Assembly (NCBI RefSeq): GCF_009829085.1
Contig: NZ_WUQY01000003.1
Span: forward strand, 124,001 to 188,000
DNA from: Sphingobacterium bovisgrunnientis
Lineage (GTDB): Bacteria; Bacteroidota; Bacteroidia; Sphingobacteriales; Sphingobacteriaceae
DNA: 64,000 bases
Direction: 5' to 3'
The notes under the pieces: model-generated
Seen by the model: only the letters and a program-made list of their open reading frames with translations
What the model was told of the DNA's origin: nothing
Databases searched by the model: none
Shown: positions 26,786 through 36,750 of the stretch, one piece after another
Position numbering within the stretch: position 1 is the stretch's first letter
How the letters are laid out: every line of letters begins with the position of its first letter
Made by a program: the position numbers and the translations under genes

Positions 26786-28513
26786 TTAATGACTACTTGA
26801 ACCCTCAATATGTTCAATATCTATATTTTGCTTTTTCAAAAAGCCCTTAACTAAAATAGCGAAAACAATAATATAGGCGAATCCTAATACAGCAACTATA
26901 TAAGAATTGTGAATACCAATAATGTCTGCTAACTTACCTTGGATAGGTGGAATAACCCCTCCACCGAGTATCATCATTACCAAAAATGCAGAACCTTGCT
27001 CGGTGTATTTGCCAATTCCCACAATAGATAAAGAGAATATAGAGCCCCACATGATTGAACACGCAAGACCACCTGTTAAAAACGAATAGATAGCGACTGT
27101 ACCTGTAGTTAATAATCCTACAATCATCGCTAGTAATCCCAGTGAACCAAAAATCACCAAAGTCGCTACAGGTTTTTCTTTACTTATAAAAAAGGCTATC
27201 ACTTGAATGGCAATACAAATAACAAAGAAGTATAAATGCGACATATCGAATCCAGCAACTGTGTTTACGGAAATTACGACACAAAATGCGATAAAGGGCA
27301 CAATTGCTGTCAATATCTTCTTTGTTGAGCTAGCGAAATTGAATGCCGTAACCGCACCTGCCCATCGTCCAATCATCATTCCTCCCCAATACATAGATAT
27401 ATAAGGTGTGATTTCAGAAGATTGAAGACCGCCAAATTCATCTAAAGTCAGCAATTCACCCAAATTACTTCCAATAGAAACCTCGATACCAACGTAGATA
27501 AATAAGGCAAGCATACCCAATACCAATTGTGGGTATTTCATTGCACCCCAGCCTTCAGGCGATTTTTGTGCTTTCCCGTAAGCGAATAAAAGTGATCCAA
27601 TGACAGCTACCAATGCACCAAATAATAGAGCCATACGCTGTAATTCCATTGGGTGTGCTAGTTCTTTAACCTGAGTTTTAAGATTCTCAATAATAGAAGA
27701 ATCAGTAGCAGCCTTTATTTGTGCGTTCAGTTGTTCCACTTGTAGCGCGGTTTCACTTTTGTAACTCAAAAATACAGGAGTAAAAAATAATGCTAGAAGG
27801 ATAGTCATGACTATCAATGTCTTTTTAGCCTTCGAAGCGCCTTCCATAGGTTCATTATTGATGCCTGGAGGTACTTTTTTTGAGAAATTAAATAGACCCG
27901 CCGCGAATATGAACAATAATCCTACAGCAATATATAAGTAGATAACTTTATTTAAGGGTAGGTTGGAAATTTCGGAATCTGAAATGGGTTCAAATGTGCT
28001 GAATAATGCGTAACCAATCACTAATGGGCCAATTGTCGTACCAAATGAATTGACTGCACCACCAAGATTCACACGTGATGCTCCTGTTTTGGGATCACCT
28101 AATAATACGGCAAATGGATTTGCAGCTGTTTGTTGCAATGAAAATCCTAGTGCAACAATAAATAAGCCTATCAACATACCTAAGTACACATTCACCTCGA
28201 CGGCTATAATCATTGCTGCAGCGCCTAATGCACTGAACAATAATCCGTATACTATACTTTTTTTGTAGCCCCATTTACCTACTAAATCTCTTCCAGAGAT
28301 CGTTCCGACAATAAATAAAGCTAAAGCACCTATATAATAAGCGCTATAAAACGCAAAGTCAATCAATTGCGATTGAAATTGATCCAAATGAAAATAATTT
28401 TTACAAAATGGGATAAAGATACTGTTTCCAGCAGCTATAAATCCCCAAAAGAAGAACACTACTATAAGTGTGTAGAGTGCTGGATAATTGGTAGGCTTAT
28501 TACTTTGGCTCAT
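26786..28513 (-). CDS. FucP/GluP-type sugar:H+ symporter (MFS, FHS family)
   Basis: 575 residues with about 12-14 membrane helices. FHS-family signatures are visible: [19 protein letters not shown] near the start, [18 protein letters not shown] after helix 4, and [19 protein letters not shown] cytoplasmic or loop segment (about 225-290) interrupts the two halves. Relatives carry fucose, glucose, galactose or N-acetylglucosamine. The neighbouring BadF-family kinase favours an amino sugar such as GlcNAc, but this is inference. The N-terminal two helices and length exceed the family's usual 430 residues because of the central insert. Confidence 0.88.
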   Translation of the reverse strand: MSQSNKPTNYPALYTLIVVFFFWGFIAAGNSIFIPFCKNYFHLDQFQSQLIDFAFYSAYYIGALALFIVGTISGRDLVGKWGYKKSIVYGLLFSALGAAAMIIAVEVNVYLGMLIGLFIVALGFSLQQTAANPFAVLLGDPKTGASRVNLGGAVNSFGTTIGPLVIGYALFSTFEPISDSEISNLPLNKVIYLYIAVGLLFIFAAGLFNFSKKVPPGINNEPMEGASKAKKTLIVMTILLALFFTPVFLSYKSETALQVEQLNAQIKAATDSSIIENLKTQVKELAHPMELQRMALLFGALVAVIGSLLFAYGKAQKSPEGWGAMKYPQLVLGMLALFIYVGIEVSIGSNLGELLTLDEFGGLQSSEITPYISMYWGGMMIGRWAGAVTAFNFASSTKKILTAIVPFIAFCVVISVNTVAGFDMSHLYFFVICIAIQVIAFFISKEKPVATLVIFGSLGLLAMIVGLLTTGTVAIYSFLTGGLACSIMWGSIFSLSIVGIGKYTEQGSAFLVMMILGGGVIPPIQGKLADIIGIHNSYIVAVLGFAYIIVFAILVKGFLKKQNIDIEHIEGSSSH

Positions 28514-28838
28514 AATTTTATTTTTATGAAATATATTTTCTATTTAAACGTATGAAAAAAAAATATTATTATAATTGATAAAACAATTTAGTAGGTATAA
28601 AAATGCATATTTTTTTTAAATTAATTATTATTTTATTACTTTTTTTTTGAAAATTCAAATGTAATGGTTTTCTTTGTACATTCTCAAATTTATCCTAGTT
28701 CATAATTTATCTATTTCGAAAATCAGTTTAGAGATTGTGAGCAAGTCAAATTTTCAAACCCTTTATAAAGGTATTGTGAATAAATAGGTTAGATTTCAAA
28801 TTAAAAATCCAAAAAGATATAATCATAATTCAATATTA
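28514..28838. other. 325-bp divergent region between the sugar transporter and rho
   Basis: Very AT-rich, with A- and T-runs around 28545-28660. It must hold the promoters of both genes and a rho leader, but I see no perfect -33/-7 pair, no hairpin of note and no small gene. Confidence 0.5.
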
Positions 28839-30329
28839 ATGAATATCAACGAATTGAATTCAAAGCTCGTGTCCGAATTGCGCGAGATCGGAAAGGTGTT
28901 AGGTATTGTAGACGTAGAAAAACTTCGTAAACAAGAACTCATCGACAAAATTTCAGAGATTGCTCAACAATCAAACACTGAAGATAAGAAAGTGGATATA
29001 GAAGAGCCAGTAGGTATAGAATCTGAACATTCACCTAGAAAAAGAACTAGAACGTTAAAAACAGAGCCTATTGCGGTAACTAAAAGAGTGAGATCAGAAG
29101 AAGAAACTTCTCCTATTATTTCCGAAAGTACTCCTAAAGCTCCAGTTTCTCAACCAACATCTGCAGAGCAACCCGCTGAACAAAAGAAAGCAGAATCATC
29201 ATCAAATACGGATTTCGATAATGTAATCGTCAATGAAGGAGTTTTAGAAATTATGCCTGATGGATATGGTTTCTTACGTTCATCGGATTATAATTACTTG
29301 ACGTCACCTGATGATATATACGTTTCACAATCGCAAATTAAATTGTTTGGTCTGAAGACTGGTGATAACGTAAGAGGGTCTATCCGTCCTCCAAAAGAAG
29401 GAGAAAAATATTTCCCATTGGTTCGCATAGAGTCAATAAATGGTCAAAATCCAGCGGAAATTAGAGATCGCGTTCCTTTTGACTTTTTGACACCATTATT
29501 CCCGGATGAGAAATTGAACTTAGATTTAGGTTCTAATAATTATTCAACTCGTATAATGGATTTGTTTACACCGATTGGTAAAGGACAGCGTGGTCTTATC
29601 GTTGCGCAGCCAAAAACAGGTAAAACAAACCTATTAAAAGAAGTAGCAAATGCTATTGCAAAAAACCATCCAGAGGTTTATTTGATTATTTTATTAATCG
29701 ATGAGCGTCCGGAAGAGGTTACAGATATGGCAAGATCAGTACGTGCTGAGGTAGTTTCATCTACATTTGATGAGCCTGCTGACAGACACGTAAAAATTGC
29801 AAATATCGTCTTGGAAAAAGCAAAACGTATGGTAGAATGTGGTCATGATGTGGTAATCTTATTGGATTCGATTACGCGTTTGGCTCGTGCATATAATACT
29901 GTTGCACCTGCATCGGGTAAAATTTTATCAGGTGGTGTGGATGCGAATGCTTTGCACAAACCAAAACGTTTCTTTGGTGCGGCACGTAACATTGAGAACG
30001 GTGGTTCATTGACGATTTTAGCAACGGCATTGACAGATACAGGCTCTAAAATGGATGACGTTATCTTTGAAGAATTCAAAGGTACGGGTAACATGGAGCT
30101 TCAATTGGATCGTAAGTTGGCGAACAAACGTTTATTCCCTGCTATCGATTTGACAGCATCTTCTACACGTCGTGACGATTTATTGATGGATAGAGAAGCA
30201 TTGCAACGTTTATGGGTGTTGAGAAATCACTTGTCAGACATGAATTCTACTGAAGCAATGGAATTCTTATTACAACAATTGCGTGGAACACGTTCAAACG
30301 AAGAGTTTTTGATGAGTATGAATGGATAA
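28839..30329 (+). CDS. rho: Transcription termination factor Rho
   Basis: 496 residues. A Rho_N domain (1-45) is followed by a long disordered, charged insertion (about 46-125) typical of Bacteroidota, an RNA-binding cold-shock-like domain ([15 protein letters not shown], 134-148), and the RecA-like motor with Walker A in QPKTGKTN (257-264) and the Q- and R-loop segments ([17 protein letters not shown]). It terminates transcription as a hexameric RNA helicase. The start ATG 28839 is the first of the Rho_N helix. A terminator hairpin lies just after the gene. Confidence 0.97.
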   Translation: MNINELNSKLVSELREIGKVLGIVDVEKLRKQELIDKISEIAQQSNTEDKKVDIEEPVGIESEHSPRKRTRTLKTEPIAVTKRVRSEEETSPIISESTPKAPVSQPTSAEQPAEQKKAESSSNTDFDNVIVNEGVLEIMPDGYGFLRSSDYNYLTSPDDIYVSQSQIKLFGLKTGDNVRGSIRPPKEGEKYFPLVRIESINGQNPAEIRDRVPFDFLTPLFPDEKLNLDLGSNNYSTRIMDLFTPIGKGQRGLIVAQPKTGKTNLLKEVANAIAKNHPEVYLIILLIDERPEEVTDMARSVRAEVVSSTFDEPADRHVKIANIVLEKAKRMVECGHDVVILLDSITRLARAYNTVAPASGKILSGGVDANALHKPKRFFGAARNIENGGSLTILATALTDTGSKMDDVIFEEFKGTGNMELQLDRKLANKRLFPAIDLTASSTRRDDLLMDREALQRLWVLRNHLSDMNSTEAMEFLLQQLRGTRSNEEFLMSMNG

Positions 30330-30351
30330 TTCATATTAAATTGATATTTTT

Positions 30352-30381
30352 AAGCCGTCTAATAAATAGACGGCTTTTTTG
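30352..30381 (+). terminator. Terminator between rho and pssA
   Basis: AAGCCGTCT and AGACGGCTT pair around AATAAAT and a T-run follows. It ends 10 bases before the pssA start codon, so pssA depends on read-through or on a promoter inside this short stretch. Confidence 0.75.
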
Positions 30382-30390
30382 TTATTAGTG

Positions 30391-31071
30391 ATGAAGAAAT
30401 ATATACCAAATACGATTACATCTTTAAATTTGTTTAGTGGATGTATCGGCATATTGATGGTTTTGAAGGGGGATTATCTTACAGCTTTCTATTGTGTATT
30501 AGCATCTGGAATCTTTGATTTCTTTGACGGAATGGTAGCACGTTTACTAAAGGTGAAATCACTTATAGGTAAGGAATTGGATTCTTTGGCGGATGTGATT
30601 AGTTTTGGATTCTTGCCTGGAACAATTCTGTATACTATGCTGAGAGAAGTTAGTTCGTCAGAATATGTGCCTTATCTCGGTTTTGTGGTAACGATATTTT
30701 CGGCATTGCGATTAGCAAAATTCAATATAGACGAGCGCCAAACTTCTGACTTTATCGGTGTGAATACACCTATGAATACATTTTTAATTGTGTCATTGCC
30801 TTTTATTGGCGAGATTGCACCAAATATTATTTATAACCAATTTCTATTATTGGGAATAACATTAATTACGAGTATTTTATTGGTGTCTGAGCTCAAACTT
30901 TTCTCCATGAAGTTGAATTCATTAAAGTGGGCGCTCAATAAGTTTAAATATTTATTTCTTATCGTGTCACTTATATTGGTTATCTCACTAGAGATTCTGG
31001 CTATACCAATAATTTTTTTACTGTATATCCTATTTTCAGTCTTGCATTTTAGAAGTGAAAGGACTGTCTAA
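30391..31071 (+). CDS. pssA: CDP-diacylglycerol-serine O-phosphatidyltransferase
   Basis: 226 residues from ATG 30391 (MKKYIPNTITSLNLFSG); an upstream TTG adds four residues and overlaps the terminator. The CDP-alcohol phosphotransferase motif D-G-x2-A-R-x8-G-x3-D-x3-D is complete in DGMVARLLKVKSLIGKELD. About six to eight membrane helices follow. It makes phosphatidylserine from CDP-diacylglycerol and serine, the precursor of phosphatidylethanolamine. A psd gene is not adjacent. Its 3' end overlaps the convergent hypothetical gene by four bases. Confidence 0.95.
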   Translation: MKKYIPNTITSLNLFSGCIGILMVLKGDYLTAFYCVLASGIFDFFDGMVARLLKVKSLIGKELDSLADVISFGFLPGTILYTMLREVSSSEYVPYLGFVVTIFSALRLAKFNIDERQTSDFIGVNTPMNTFLIVSLPFIGEIAPNIIYNQFLLLGITLITSILLVSELKLFSMKLNSLKWALNKFKYLFLIVSLILVISLEILAIPIIFLLYILFSVLHFRSERTV

Positions 31072-31475
31072 TTGGTTTCCAAAATGATATGTTTGATTTG
31101 GTCTACCCAGATTTTTACAAACGCTGCACATTCATAATTTTCTTCGTTTGCAAATTGTATCATAGTCTCGTGTAATGTATTGTACATTTCTCCGTATTCC
31201 GGAAAATAGCCATATACATCTTTAAAGTCATTAACGATGTCGATAATGTGACAATGTGTGTCGTATTCAATGAATTTGATGTGGTATATTTTATTGGTAA
31301 TAATTGGCGATTTTTCTTCCTCATATCCATTTAAAATAAATACGTCGCATTGTTTCTCAAATCGATTTCGTATTGATTTTAATTCATTGAGTATTACTGA
31401 TCGTTTTTCAATTAGATGTTCATAAATCGTAATAAGTTCTTCCTGAACTTCGGCCGCTTTTGAGATAATTGCCAT
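31068..31475 (-). CDS. Hypothetical protein with a UVR-like C-terminal helix pair
   Basis: 135 residues, cytosolic by composition. An N-terminal helical region (1-50, coiled-coil-prone) is followed by a mixed segment and a C-terminal stretch ANEENYECAAFVKIWVDQIK that resembles the second half of a UvrB/UvrC 'UVR' motif. I do not recognise a full-length family. The gene overlaps the end of pssA by four bases in convergent orientation and lies 84 bases upstream of the large peptidase-like gene on the same strand, so the two may be co-transcribed. Confidence 0.65.
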   Translation of the reverse strand: MAIISKAAEVQEELITIYEHLIEKRSVILNELKSIRNRFEKQCDVFILNGYEEEKSPIITNKIYHIKFIEYDTHCHIIDIVNDFKDVYGYFPEYGEMYNTLHETMIQFANEENYECAAFVKIWVDQIKHIILETN

Positions 31476-31558
31476 ATTTTACTAGATTGATGTGTAAAAT
31501 CAATAAACAATATAACAATTAAAATTGTTTTCTAAAAGCTTGATTTTTAAATAATTGA

Positions 31559-34372
31559 TTAATAACTGTAACTAAAGCTAAATGTAGGGTTGATGCGATT
31601 GTTGACGCGTACGTCATTGATGTATGTTCCTAAGACACTAAACGTAAATAATGGCTCGTTGTATTTGAATAAATTGAAGTCAAAATTTAATCCTGCGCTA
31701 AGTGATTTTGGAGCTAAGGAGCTGGCGTGTACATTCAAATAATCAACTGAAAATTGGCCATGAATACGTTTAACATAAGCGAATTGTCCAACCGAAAAAT
31801 CGGGGTACATCAAAGGCAAGCGGTAATCGAATAATAGTGTGTTCTTCACTAGAGAGTTCGGTAGGTAACTAAATCCGTCAACCAAAGGTATGTCGTATGA
31901 TCTGTTAAAAACACCTAAAGATTCTTGTACGCTGAAGCGTGCTTGGAAGCTATGATTAAGAAATAGGCCAGGAAAATAGAAGTTTGTTCTTATCGCCCAC
32001 GATTGATTTTTGCCTTTTTCAAATGGCATATGACGATAAATGAAATTGAAGTTTTGCCCCCATCGCGGCGCTAAATCCATCACACTAAGCATAGTGTTTT
32101 TATTAAAATACGCTTGATAATTTAATGGAAATCGAATTTGATCTTGAAAATTACGAAGCGTATTTAAGCTCAAATCATATCGTTTAATATAGTATGTGCC
32201 AAAATTGACGCCATACGAATACACTTCATTGCCTCTGTAAATACTGAATGGGAGTTGAATGTCTGCTGTGATTTGGTGGTATCTGAAATCAAACCGCAAA
32301 CTATCTTTGCCGCTTGAGCTTTTGGCTACACCATAATTACCAGAGTTTTTGTATCCGATATTAAATTTTGGATAATATCGCTGATAAGTTAATTCAGCTA
32401 AATAGGAATTCTGCTTTAACTCGACTTCTCTTTCATATCCTAATTTAACTCTAGTAGTGTTGAGAAGATCGTTTGACAGCCAGTAAATTCCAGGTTTATA
32501 ATTGTCAAAACTTTCAAAATCGTTTGCACTAAGTGTTAAACTGTGAAAGTTAAGGCTATTTTTAAGTATTCCATACGGTTTAATTTCAGTCGCGTAATCC
32601 CGATTATTACGCGTTGTGTCGATTTGTACATTGTTTTGCGTGGCAAATAATGTCTCTGCGCGCGTGAAAGTCGTTTCTTTGAATGGAATATCTGCGACAT
32701 TTACATTATTTACTTTGTGACCTTTTACCGTGAAATCATTAAACCACAGCTGTCCATTGCTGTAATATGGGTTAAATGCTCCGAATTTGCTTTCTGTAAT
32801 CTGCGCTAATTCCCCAGATTTGAGTATGTAAATATTGTCTTTGCCGTCTTGGTTTGCTTTGAAAATAATATTGTTTTCAGCATAAATAGGGCGTTCTAAT
32901 TGTAAGTTTGACCAGGTGAGAAGCTCTGTGATTTCTTTGGTTTGTAAGTCAATTTCAATTAGGTTAGTGCCTTTGGCGTTCACAGCTATGGCAACAATTT
33001 TTGTGGATTTATCATTGAAATTAGGTTGTTGAATATGCATGCCTATAGGCATTGGGATACTGTCAATTTTGTCTCCTGATGTCACGTCTAGGAGTGCAAT
33101 GGAGCTTTCATTATTCAAATTAACCTCTATACAAGCTATGGTTTTTAAGTCATCTGATAGGACGGGCGTGTAGTATCTAGAGTTCTTGGTAATAGTTTTT
33201 TGGGTGTTCGTATGTGTGTCAAATACATTAATTACATTGTATGTTTGTTTAGAAAAACGAGCATCTTTTCGGTATTCATCCCAGGTAATAAGGTGTTTTT
33301 TTAAGTGAAAAGAGGGCATGATTTGCGCACCAAGTTTCACGACTTCCTTGTATTCTTGCGCTGAGGTTTGGTCAAATTTTACGATTCGTGTTGTGCGTTG
33401 ATTGTTTCTCTGAAGGGTAAAAATTGTACTATTTTCTACTTGTGGTAACAAGTAATCGGTTGGATATTTGTCATCAAATGTTATAGGGTTGGGCAGATTA
33501 GAAGTGTTGGTATCACTCCATTTTTGTGATAAGTTAGCTATCGTTTTATCAAAAATTCCACTTGCTTTTGTGCCGTAATACTTCTTCAATGCACGTTGAA
33601 AATTGAATGGTCGAAGCAATTTTCCGTTCATTTCTTCATAAATTTTGGCGTTTATTTTCGGGTCTTTTTCATGCATTTCACTGTTCATGAAATAACCAAT
33701 TGTGTAGTAACTGGGTACGATATCTTTGAATGATCCGTGAATATATTTGTTGAAATTATACTGTTTACCAGACAAAATATTTGTTCTTAATTCCGTGTTC
33801 CAAGAGCTTAATCTCCCTCTTCCGCCATTGGAAAAAAGCGTTTCATGTAGGGTTGCATCTCCTTCATAATACCAGGATGGAAGGCTAATTCCGAAGAGAG
33901 CCATCGCTAAAAGTTCACCGAATGGGCGCCTAATATTTCCTGTCAATTTGTCAAATTGTGTTACGTGTTGCAACTCATGGAGTGCTAAATTTGGTAGCCA
34001 TTCTTGGTTGTCTGCAACGCCAGATGGCGTGGAGAAAAATTCTGTTTTCCGTGGTGCGAGTTGGACAAAGCCATTCTGAAGTAGATGATTTTGCTGTAAA
34101 ATAATATTTATTTTTTTTGGTTTTTCTTCCAGTGCATTAGCACTTAATTTTAAGTATTGTTCTATTTGATTGGCAAGGGTAGGAGCTGATTTATTGTATT
34201 CTTGTGGGAAAATTAATCTAAAATTCTCGGTGTTAATTTGATTCCATTTGACTCTAAAATGGGGTTGTGAATTGTCAAATATTTGAGCTTTACTAATTGG
34301 TGAATATAAGCTTAATATTAGTGTTGATAATATATTGATAATTATATGGTTATTTCTATTAAATTGGCTCAT
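31559..34372 (-). CDS. Exported gluzincin-like / beta-propeller / outer-membrane barrel protein
   Basis: 937 residues with a signal peptide (cleavage near SKAQ, residue 30). Residues 45-200 hold a zinc-peptidase-like motif HELQH (132-136) and a third-ligand Glu170 in WYYEGDATLHE. Residues about 300-570 look like TolB-type propeller blades, and the last 330 residues show amphipathic strands and end in aromatic SFSFSYSY, the sign of an outer-membrane barrel. The combination suggests a surface or periplasmic metalloprotease tethered to a barrel. No substrate can be named. It has no outer-membrane partner gene nearby. Confidence 0.78.
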   Translation of the reverse strand: MSQFNRNNHIIINILSTLILSLYSPISKAQIFDNSQPHFRVKWNQINTENFRLIFPQEYNKSAPTLANQIEQYLKLSANALEEKPKKINIILQQNHLLQNGFVQLAPRKTEFFSTPSGVADNQEWLPNLALHELQHVTQFDKLTGNIRRPFGELLAMALFGISLPSWYYEGDATLHETLFSNGGRGRLSSWNTELRTNILSGKQYNFNKYIHGSFKDIVPSYYTIGYFMNSEMHEKDPKINAKIYEEMNGKLLRPFNFQRALKKYYGTKASGIFDKTIANLSQKWSDTNTSNLPNPITFDDKYPTDYLLPQVENSTIFTLQRNNQRTTRIVKFDQTSAQEYKEVVKLGAQIMPSFHLKKHLITWDEYRKDARFSKQTYNVINVFDTHTNTQKTITKNSRYYTPVLSDDLKTIACIEVNLNNESSIALLDVTSGDKIDSIPMPIGMHIQQPNFNDKSTKIVAIAVNAKGTNLIEIDLQTKEITELLTWSNLQLERPIYAENNIIFKANQDGKDNIYILKSGELAQITESKFGAFNPYYSNGQLWFNDFTVKGHKVNNVNVADIPFKETTFTRAETLFATQNNVQIDTTRNNRDYATEIKPYGILKNSLNFHSLTLSANDFESFDNYKPGIYWLSNDLLNTTRVKLGYEREVELKQNSYLAELTYQRYYPKFNIGYKNSGNYGVAKSSSGKDSLRFDFRYHQITADIQLPFSIYRGNEVYSYGVNFGTYYIKRYDLSLNTLRNFQDQIRFPLNYQAYFNKNTMLSVMDLAPRWGQNFNFIYRHMPFEKGKNQSWAIRTNFYFPGLFLNHSFQARFSVQESLGVFNRSYDIPLVDGFSYLPNSLVKNTLLFDYRLPLMYPDFSVGQFAYVKRIHGQFSVDYLNVHASSLAPKSLSAGLNFDFNLFKYNEPLFTFSVLGTYINDVRVNNRINPTFSFSYSY

Positions 34373-34965
34373 GCAGATTGTTTGCTAAATATTTTAGTAT
34401 TAAAACAGGTTTTTATGTAATTTGATAGTTTGTTTAATTTAATATAAATAGTTGATAATATTAAATTTATATATATTTAAATTGTTTTATTAATGGTTGT
34501 TTTTTTAGTTTAAAAAGTCTTTTTCATATAATCCCAAACCATTCAATATATTTCATATTACACTCTACTAAAGTACATTATTTTTTTAAATATTTCCTTT
34601 AATACATTATGGTTTTAAAATGGTTAGAAAGAAGGAAGAAGCTGTTGTGCTGTTTGTGGTAATAGTAGGTTCTGTATCTGTCTAAGGTTTTTGAGAATTA
34701 ATTTATAATACCTTTTACTTAATGAAAATTGCGTTTAAAATTTGAAGGTATTATTATGTCCTTTAGTGTTGACTTTAAATTGCTGCTGTACGGATTTTGG
34801 ATACTAGTATATTTAAAATTTGCACTGTCATAATGGCTGAATTTTATTTTTTGGGTTTTAACGATTCACGAAAAAAATATTATATATTCTGCTAGAAAAA
34901 AGCGACTTTTGCAACGAACTAAAGTCAGTCAACCAATGTAGGGATATAATTTTCGGAGGAGCAAT
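34373..34965. other. 593-bp gene-free AT-rich region between the barrel protein and mgtE
   Basis: No open frame of note. The first 250 bases are nearly all A/T with long T-runs; the rest is mixed. The divergent promoters of both neighbours should be here, yet no perfect -33/-7 pair stands out. A short ACTTT/AAAGT hairpin lies near 34903-34926. No riboswitch that I recognise, including the magnesium M-box, is evident. Confidence 0.5.
34955..34961 (+). promoter_or_regulatory. Unusually strong Shine-Dalgarno site of mgtE
   Basis: GGAGGAG ends four bases before the ATG at 34966. Most genes in this window lack a purine-rich site this strong, so it decides the start and suggests efficient or regulated translation. 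Confidence 0.6.
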
Positions 34966-36345
34966 ATGGAAGAATTGGAAATGAAAGTTACGCAAGTGGA
35001 GCAGTTAATAGAGGATAATAATCTTCTAGAACTTGCGGAATATCTGAACGAACAAAATATTTCTGATGTCGAAGAATTGATAGACGAACTTCCCGAACAT
35101 GGTGCTCTCTTCCTTGAAATTTTAGACCTCAACCGAGCGGTTAATGTTTTCCGAATTTTAGACTTCCCTACCCAAGAACGTATCTTCAAAAAACTTCCAG
35201 CAAATAAAGTCCGTGAGATATTAAACGTAATGCCTCCCGATGATCGGACGTCTTTTTTGAGTGAGTCGAAAGGTGATGTTGTGAAACGTCTAATTACGTT
35301 ACTTACCCCAGATGAGCGGAAGGAAGCTTTGTCTTTGTTGGGGTACCCAGAAGATAGTGTGGGAAGGTTGATGACACCAGACTATATCACGGTAAAACAA
35401 CATTGGACAATCACACGAATTTTGGATCATATCCGTCGCTACGGAAGTGCGTCGGAAACCATTGATGTATTGTATGTGATTGATGCGGATGGAAAGCTGA
35501 TTGACGATATTCGAATCAAAGATATTTTGCTGGCTTCACCTGATGCGCAAGTAGGTGATTTGATCGACAACCGAATGATCTCTTTAAATGCGAACGATCC
35601 ACAAGAAGAAGCGGTCACAATTTTCCGTATGAACAATCGTGTGGCTTTGCCAGTAATCGATGAACAAGGGATCATGTTGGGGATTGTGACGATTGATGAT
35701 ATTCTTTGGGTAGCGAATGAAGAGTACACGGAAGATATGCAACGCTTCGGGGGTACCGAGGCGTTGGATGAGCCTTACTTGGATGTGTCAATTATGCACT
35801 TAGTCAAAAAGCGTGCGGGTTGGCTAATTGTTTTATTTATGGGACAATTGTTGACAGCTTCTGTTATCAGTCATTTTGAGACGCAATTGGCAAGCGCTAT
35901 TGTGTTATTTGCTTTAATGCCACTAATTATGTCCAGTGGTGGTAATAGTGGTTCACAAGCGTCGACATTAATTATTCAGGCAATGGCGATGGGAGAGGTC
36001 ACACTGACAGATTGGTGGCGAGTAATGCGAAGAGAAATATTAACTGGATTGATTCTTGGACTTATTCTTGGAATCTTAGGTTTTATTCGAATTGCGACAT
36101 GGCAAATGTTTTCGGAGGTTTACGGCGAATATTGGATTTTAATTGGGTTAGTAATTAGCTTCTCTTTAGTCTGTGTTGTGTTATGGGGATCGTTGACAGG
36201 TTCCATGCTTCCATTCTTGTTACGTAAGCTTGGTGCCGATCCGGCAAGTTCGTCGGCTCCATTTGTATCCACATTAGTCGATGTTACGGGCTTAATTATA
36301 TACTTTACATTCGCCACATTGCTTTTAAAAGGTGTTTTGTTGTAA
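34966..36345 (+). CDS. mgtE: Magnesium transporter MgtE
   Basis: 459 residues. The N-terminal MgtE_N superhelix (about 15-125), two CBS domains (about 135-255) that sense cytosolic Mg2+, a connecting helix, and five membrane helices (about 280-459) are all present. The pore helix motif GGNSGSQAS is intact. It is a homodimeric Mg2+ channel that closes at high internal magnesium. The start is fixed by the strong ribosome site. It is monocistronic, followed by the tRNA genes. Confidence 0.95.
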   Translation: MEELEMKVTQVEQLIEDNNLLELAEYLNEQNISDVEELIDELPEHGALFLEILDLNRAVNVFRILDFPTQERIFKKLPANKVREILNVMPPDDRTSFLSESKGDVVKRLITLLTPDERKEALSLLGYPEDSVGRLMTPDYITVKQHWTITRILDHIRRYGSASETIDVLYVIDADGKLIDDIRIKDILLASPDAQVGDLIDNRMISLNANDPQEEAVTIFRMNNRVALPVIDEQGIMLGIVTIDDILWVANEEYTEDMQRFGGTEALDEPYLDVSIMHLVKKRAGWLIVLFMGQLLTASVISHFETQLASAIVLFALMPLIMSSGGNSGSQASTLIIQAMAMGEVTLTDWWRVMRREILTGLILGLILGILGFIRIATWQMFSEVYGEYWILIGLVISFSLVCVVLWGSLTGSMLPFLLRKLGADPASSSAPFVSTLVDVTGLIIYFTFATLLLKGVLL

Positions 36346-36457
36346 AATATTCTTATTGGGAATGAATGAGTTGTAAAAAACCTTAAAAAAATGTTTGGAG
36401 AACTCTTAAAATCTTCCGATAATTGCATCACCGAAACGGAAACGAAGTAGGTTGAAT

Positions 36458-36531
36458 TCTTCCTTAGCTCAGCTGGTTAGAGCATCTGACTGTTAATCAG
36501 AGGGTCCTTGGTTCGAGCCCAAGAGGGAGAG
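36458..36531 (+). tRNA. tRNA-Asn (GTT), copy 1
   Basis: 74 bases fold as a cloverleaf: acceptor TCTTCCT with AGGGAGA, D arm GCTCAGCTGGTTAGAGC, anticodon loop CTGTTAA (anticodon GTT at 36492-36494), T arm CTTGGTTCGAGCCCAAG, discriminator G. CCA is not encoded. A hairpin (AAAGTCC/GGACTTT, 36537-36560) lies just downstream. Confidence 0.95.
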
Positions 36532-36573
36532 CAAAAAAAGTCCATTGTCGTTAGGACTTTCAAGTGTTAAAAC

Positions 36574-36604
36574 TTGACATCGTGATTTAACCAGAAACTG
36601 TAAA
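36574..36604 (+). promoter_or_regulatory. Candidate promoter of the second tRNA-Asn
   Basis: TTGACA (36574-36579) and TGTAAA (36599-36604) are 19 bases apart, ten bases before the second tRNA. It lies between the tRNAs, after a hairpin, so the copies may be transcribed separately. Confidence 0.4.
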
Positions 36605-36613
36605 GTTTCAAAT

Positions 36614-36687
36614 TCTTCCTTAGCTCAGCTGGTTAGAGCATCTGACTGTTAATCAGAGGGTCCTTGGTTCGAGCCCAAGAGGGAGAG
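36614..36687 (+). tRNA. tRNA-Asn (GTT), copy 2
   Basis: Identical over all 74 bases to copy 1, 156 bases downstream; anticodon GTT at 36648-36650. CCA is not encoded. It is followed by an intrinsic terminator. Confidence 0.95.
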
Positions 36688-36695
36688 CAAAATTA

Positions 36696-36726
36696 AAGCC
36701 TTCAATTTTTTGAAGGCTTTTTTTGC
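36696..36726 (+). terminator. Terminator of the tRNA-Asn pair
   Basis: AAGCCTTCA and TGAAGGCTT pair around a T-rich loop and a T-run follows. It also faces the end of the AraC gene on the other strand. Confidence 0.8.
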
Positions 36727-36750
36727 TTTATACCAATTTGTATTCAAATT

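Noticed and set aside
34373..34965. M-box magnesium riboswitch ahead of mgtE
   Set aside because: None of the recognisable conserved blocks or a fitting terminator hairpin was found.
36458..36687. tRNA-Asn pair as an integration site of a mobile island
   Set aside because: No integrase, no 3' tRNA fragment repeat farther on, and neighbours are chromosomal-type genes.
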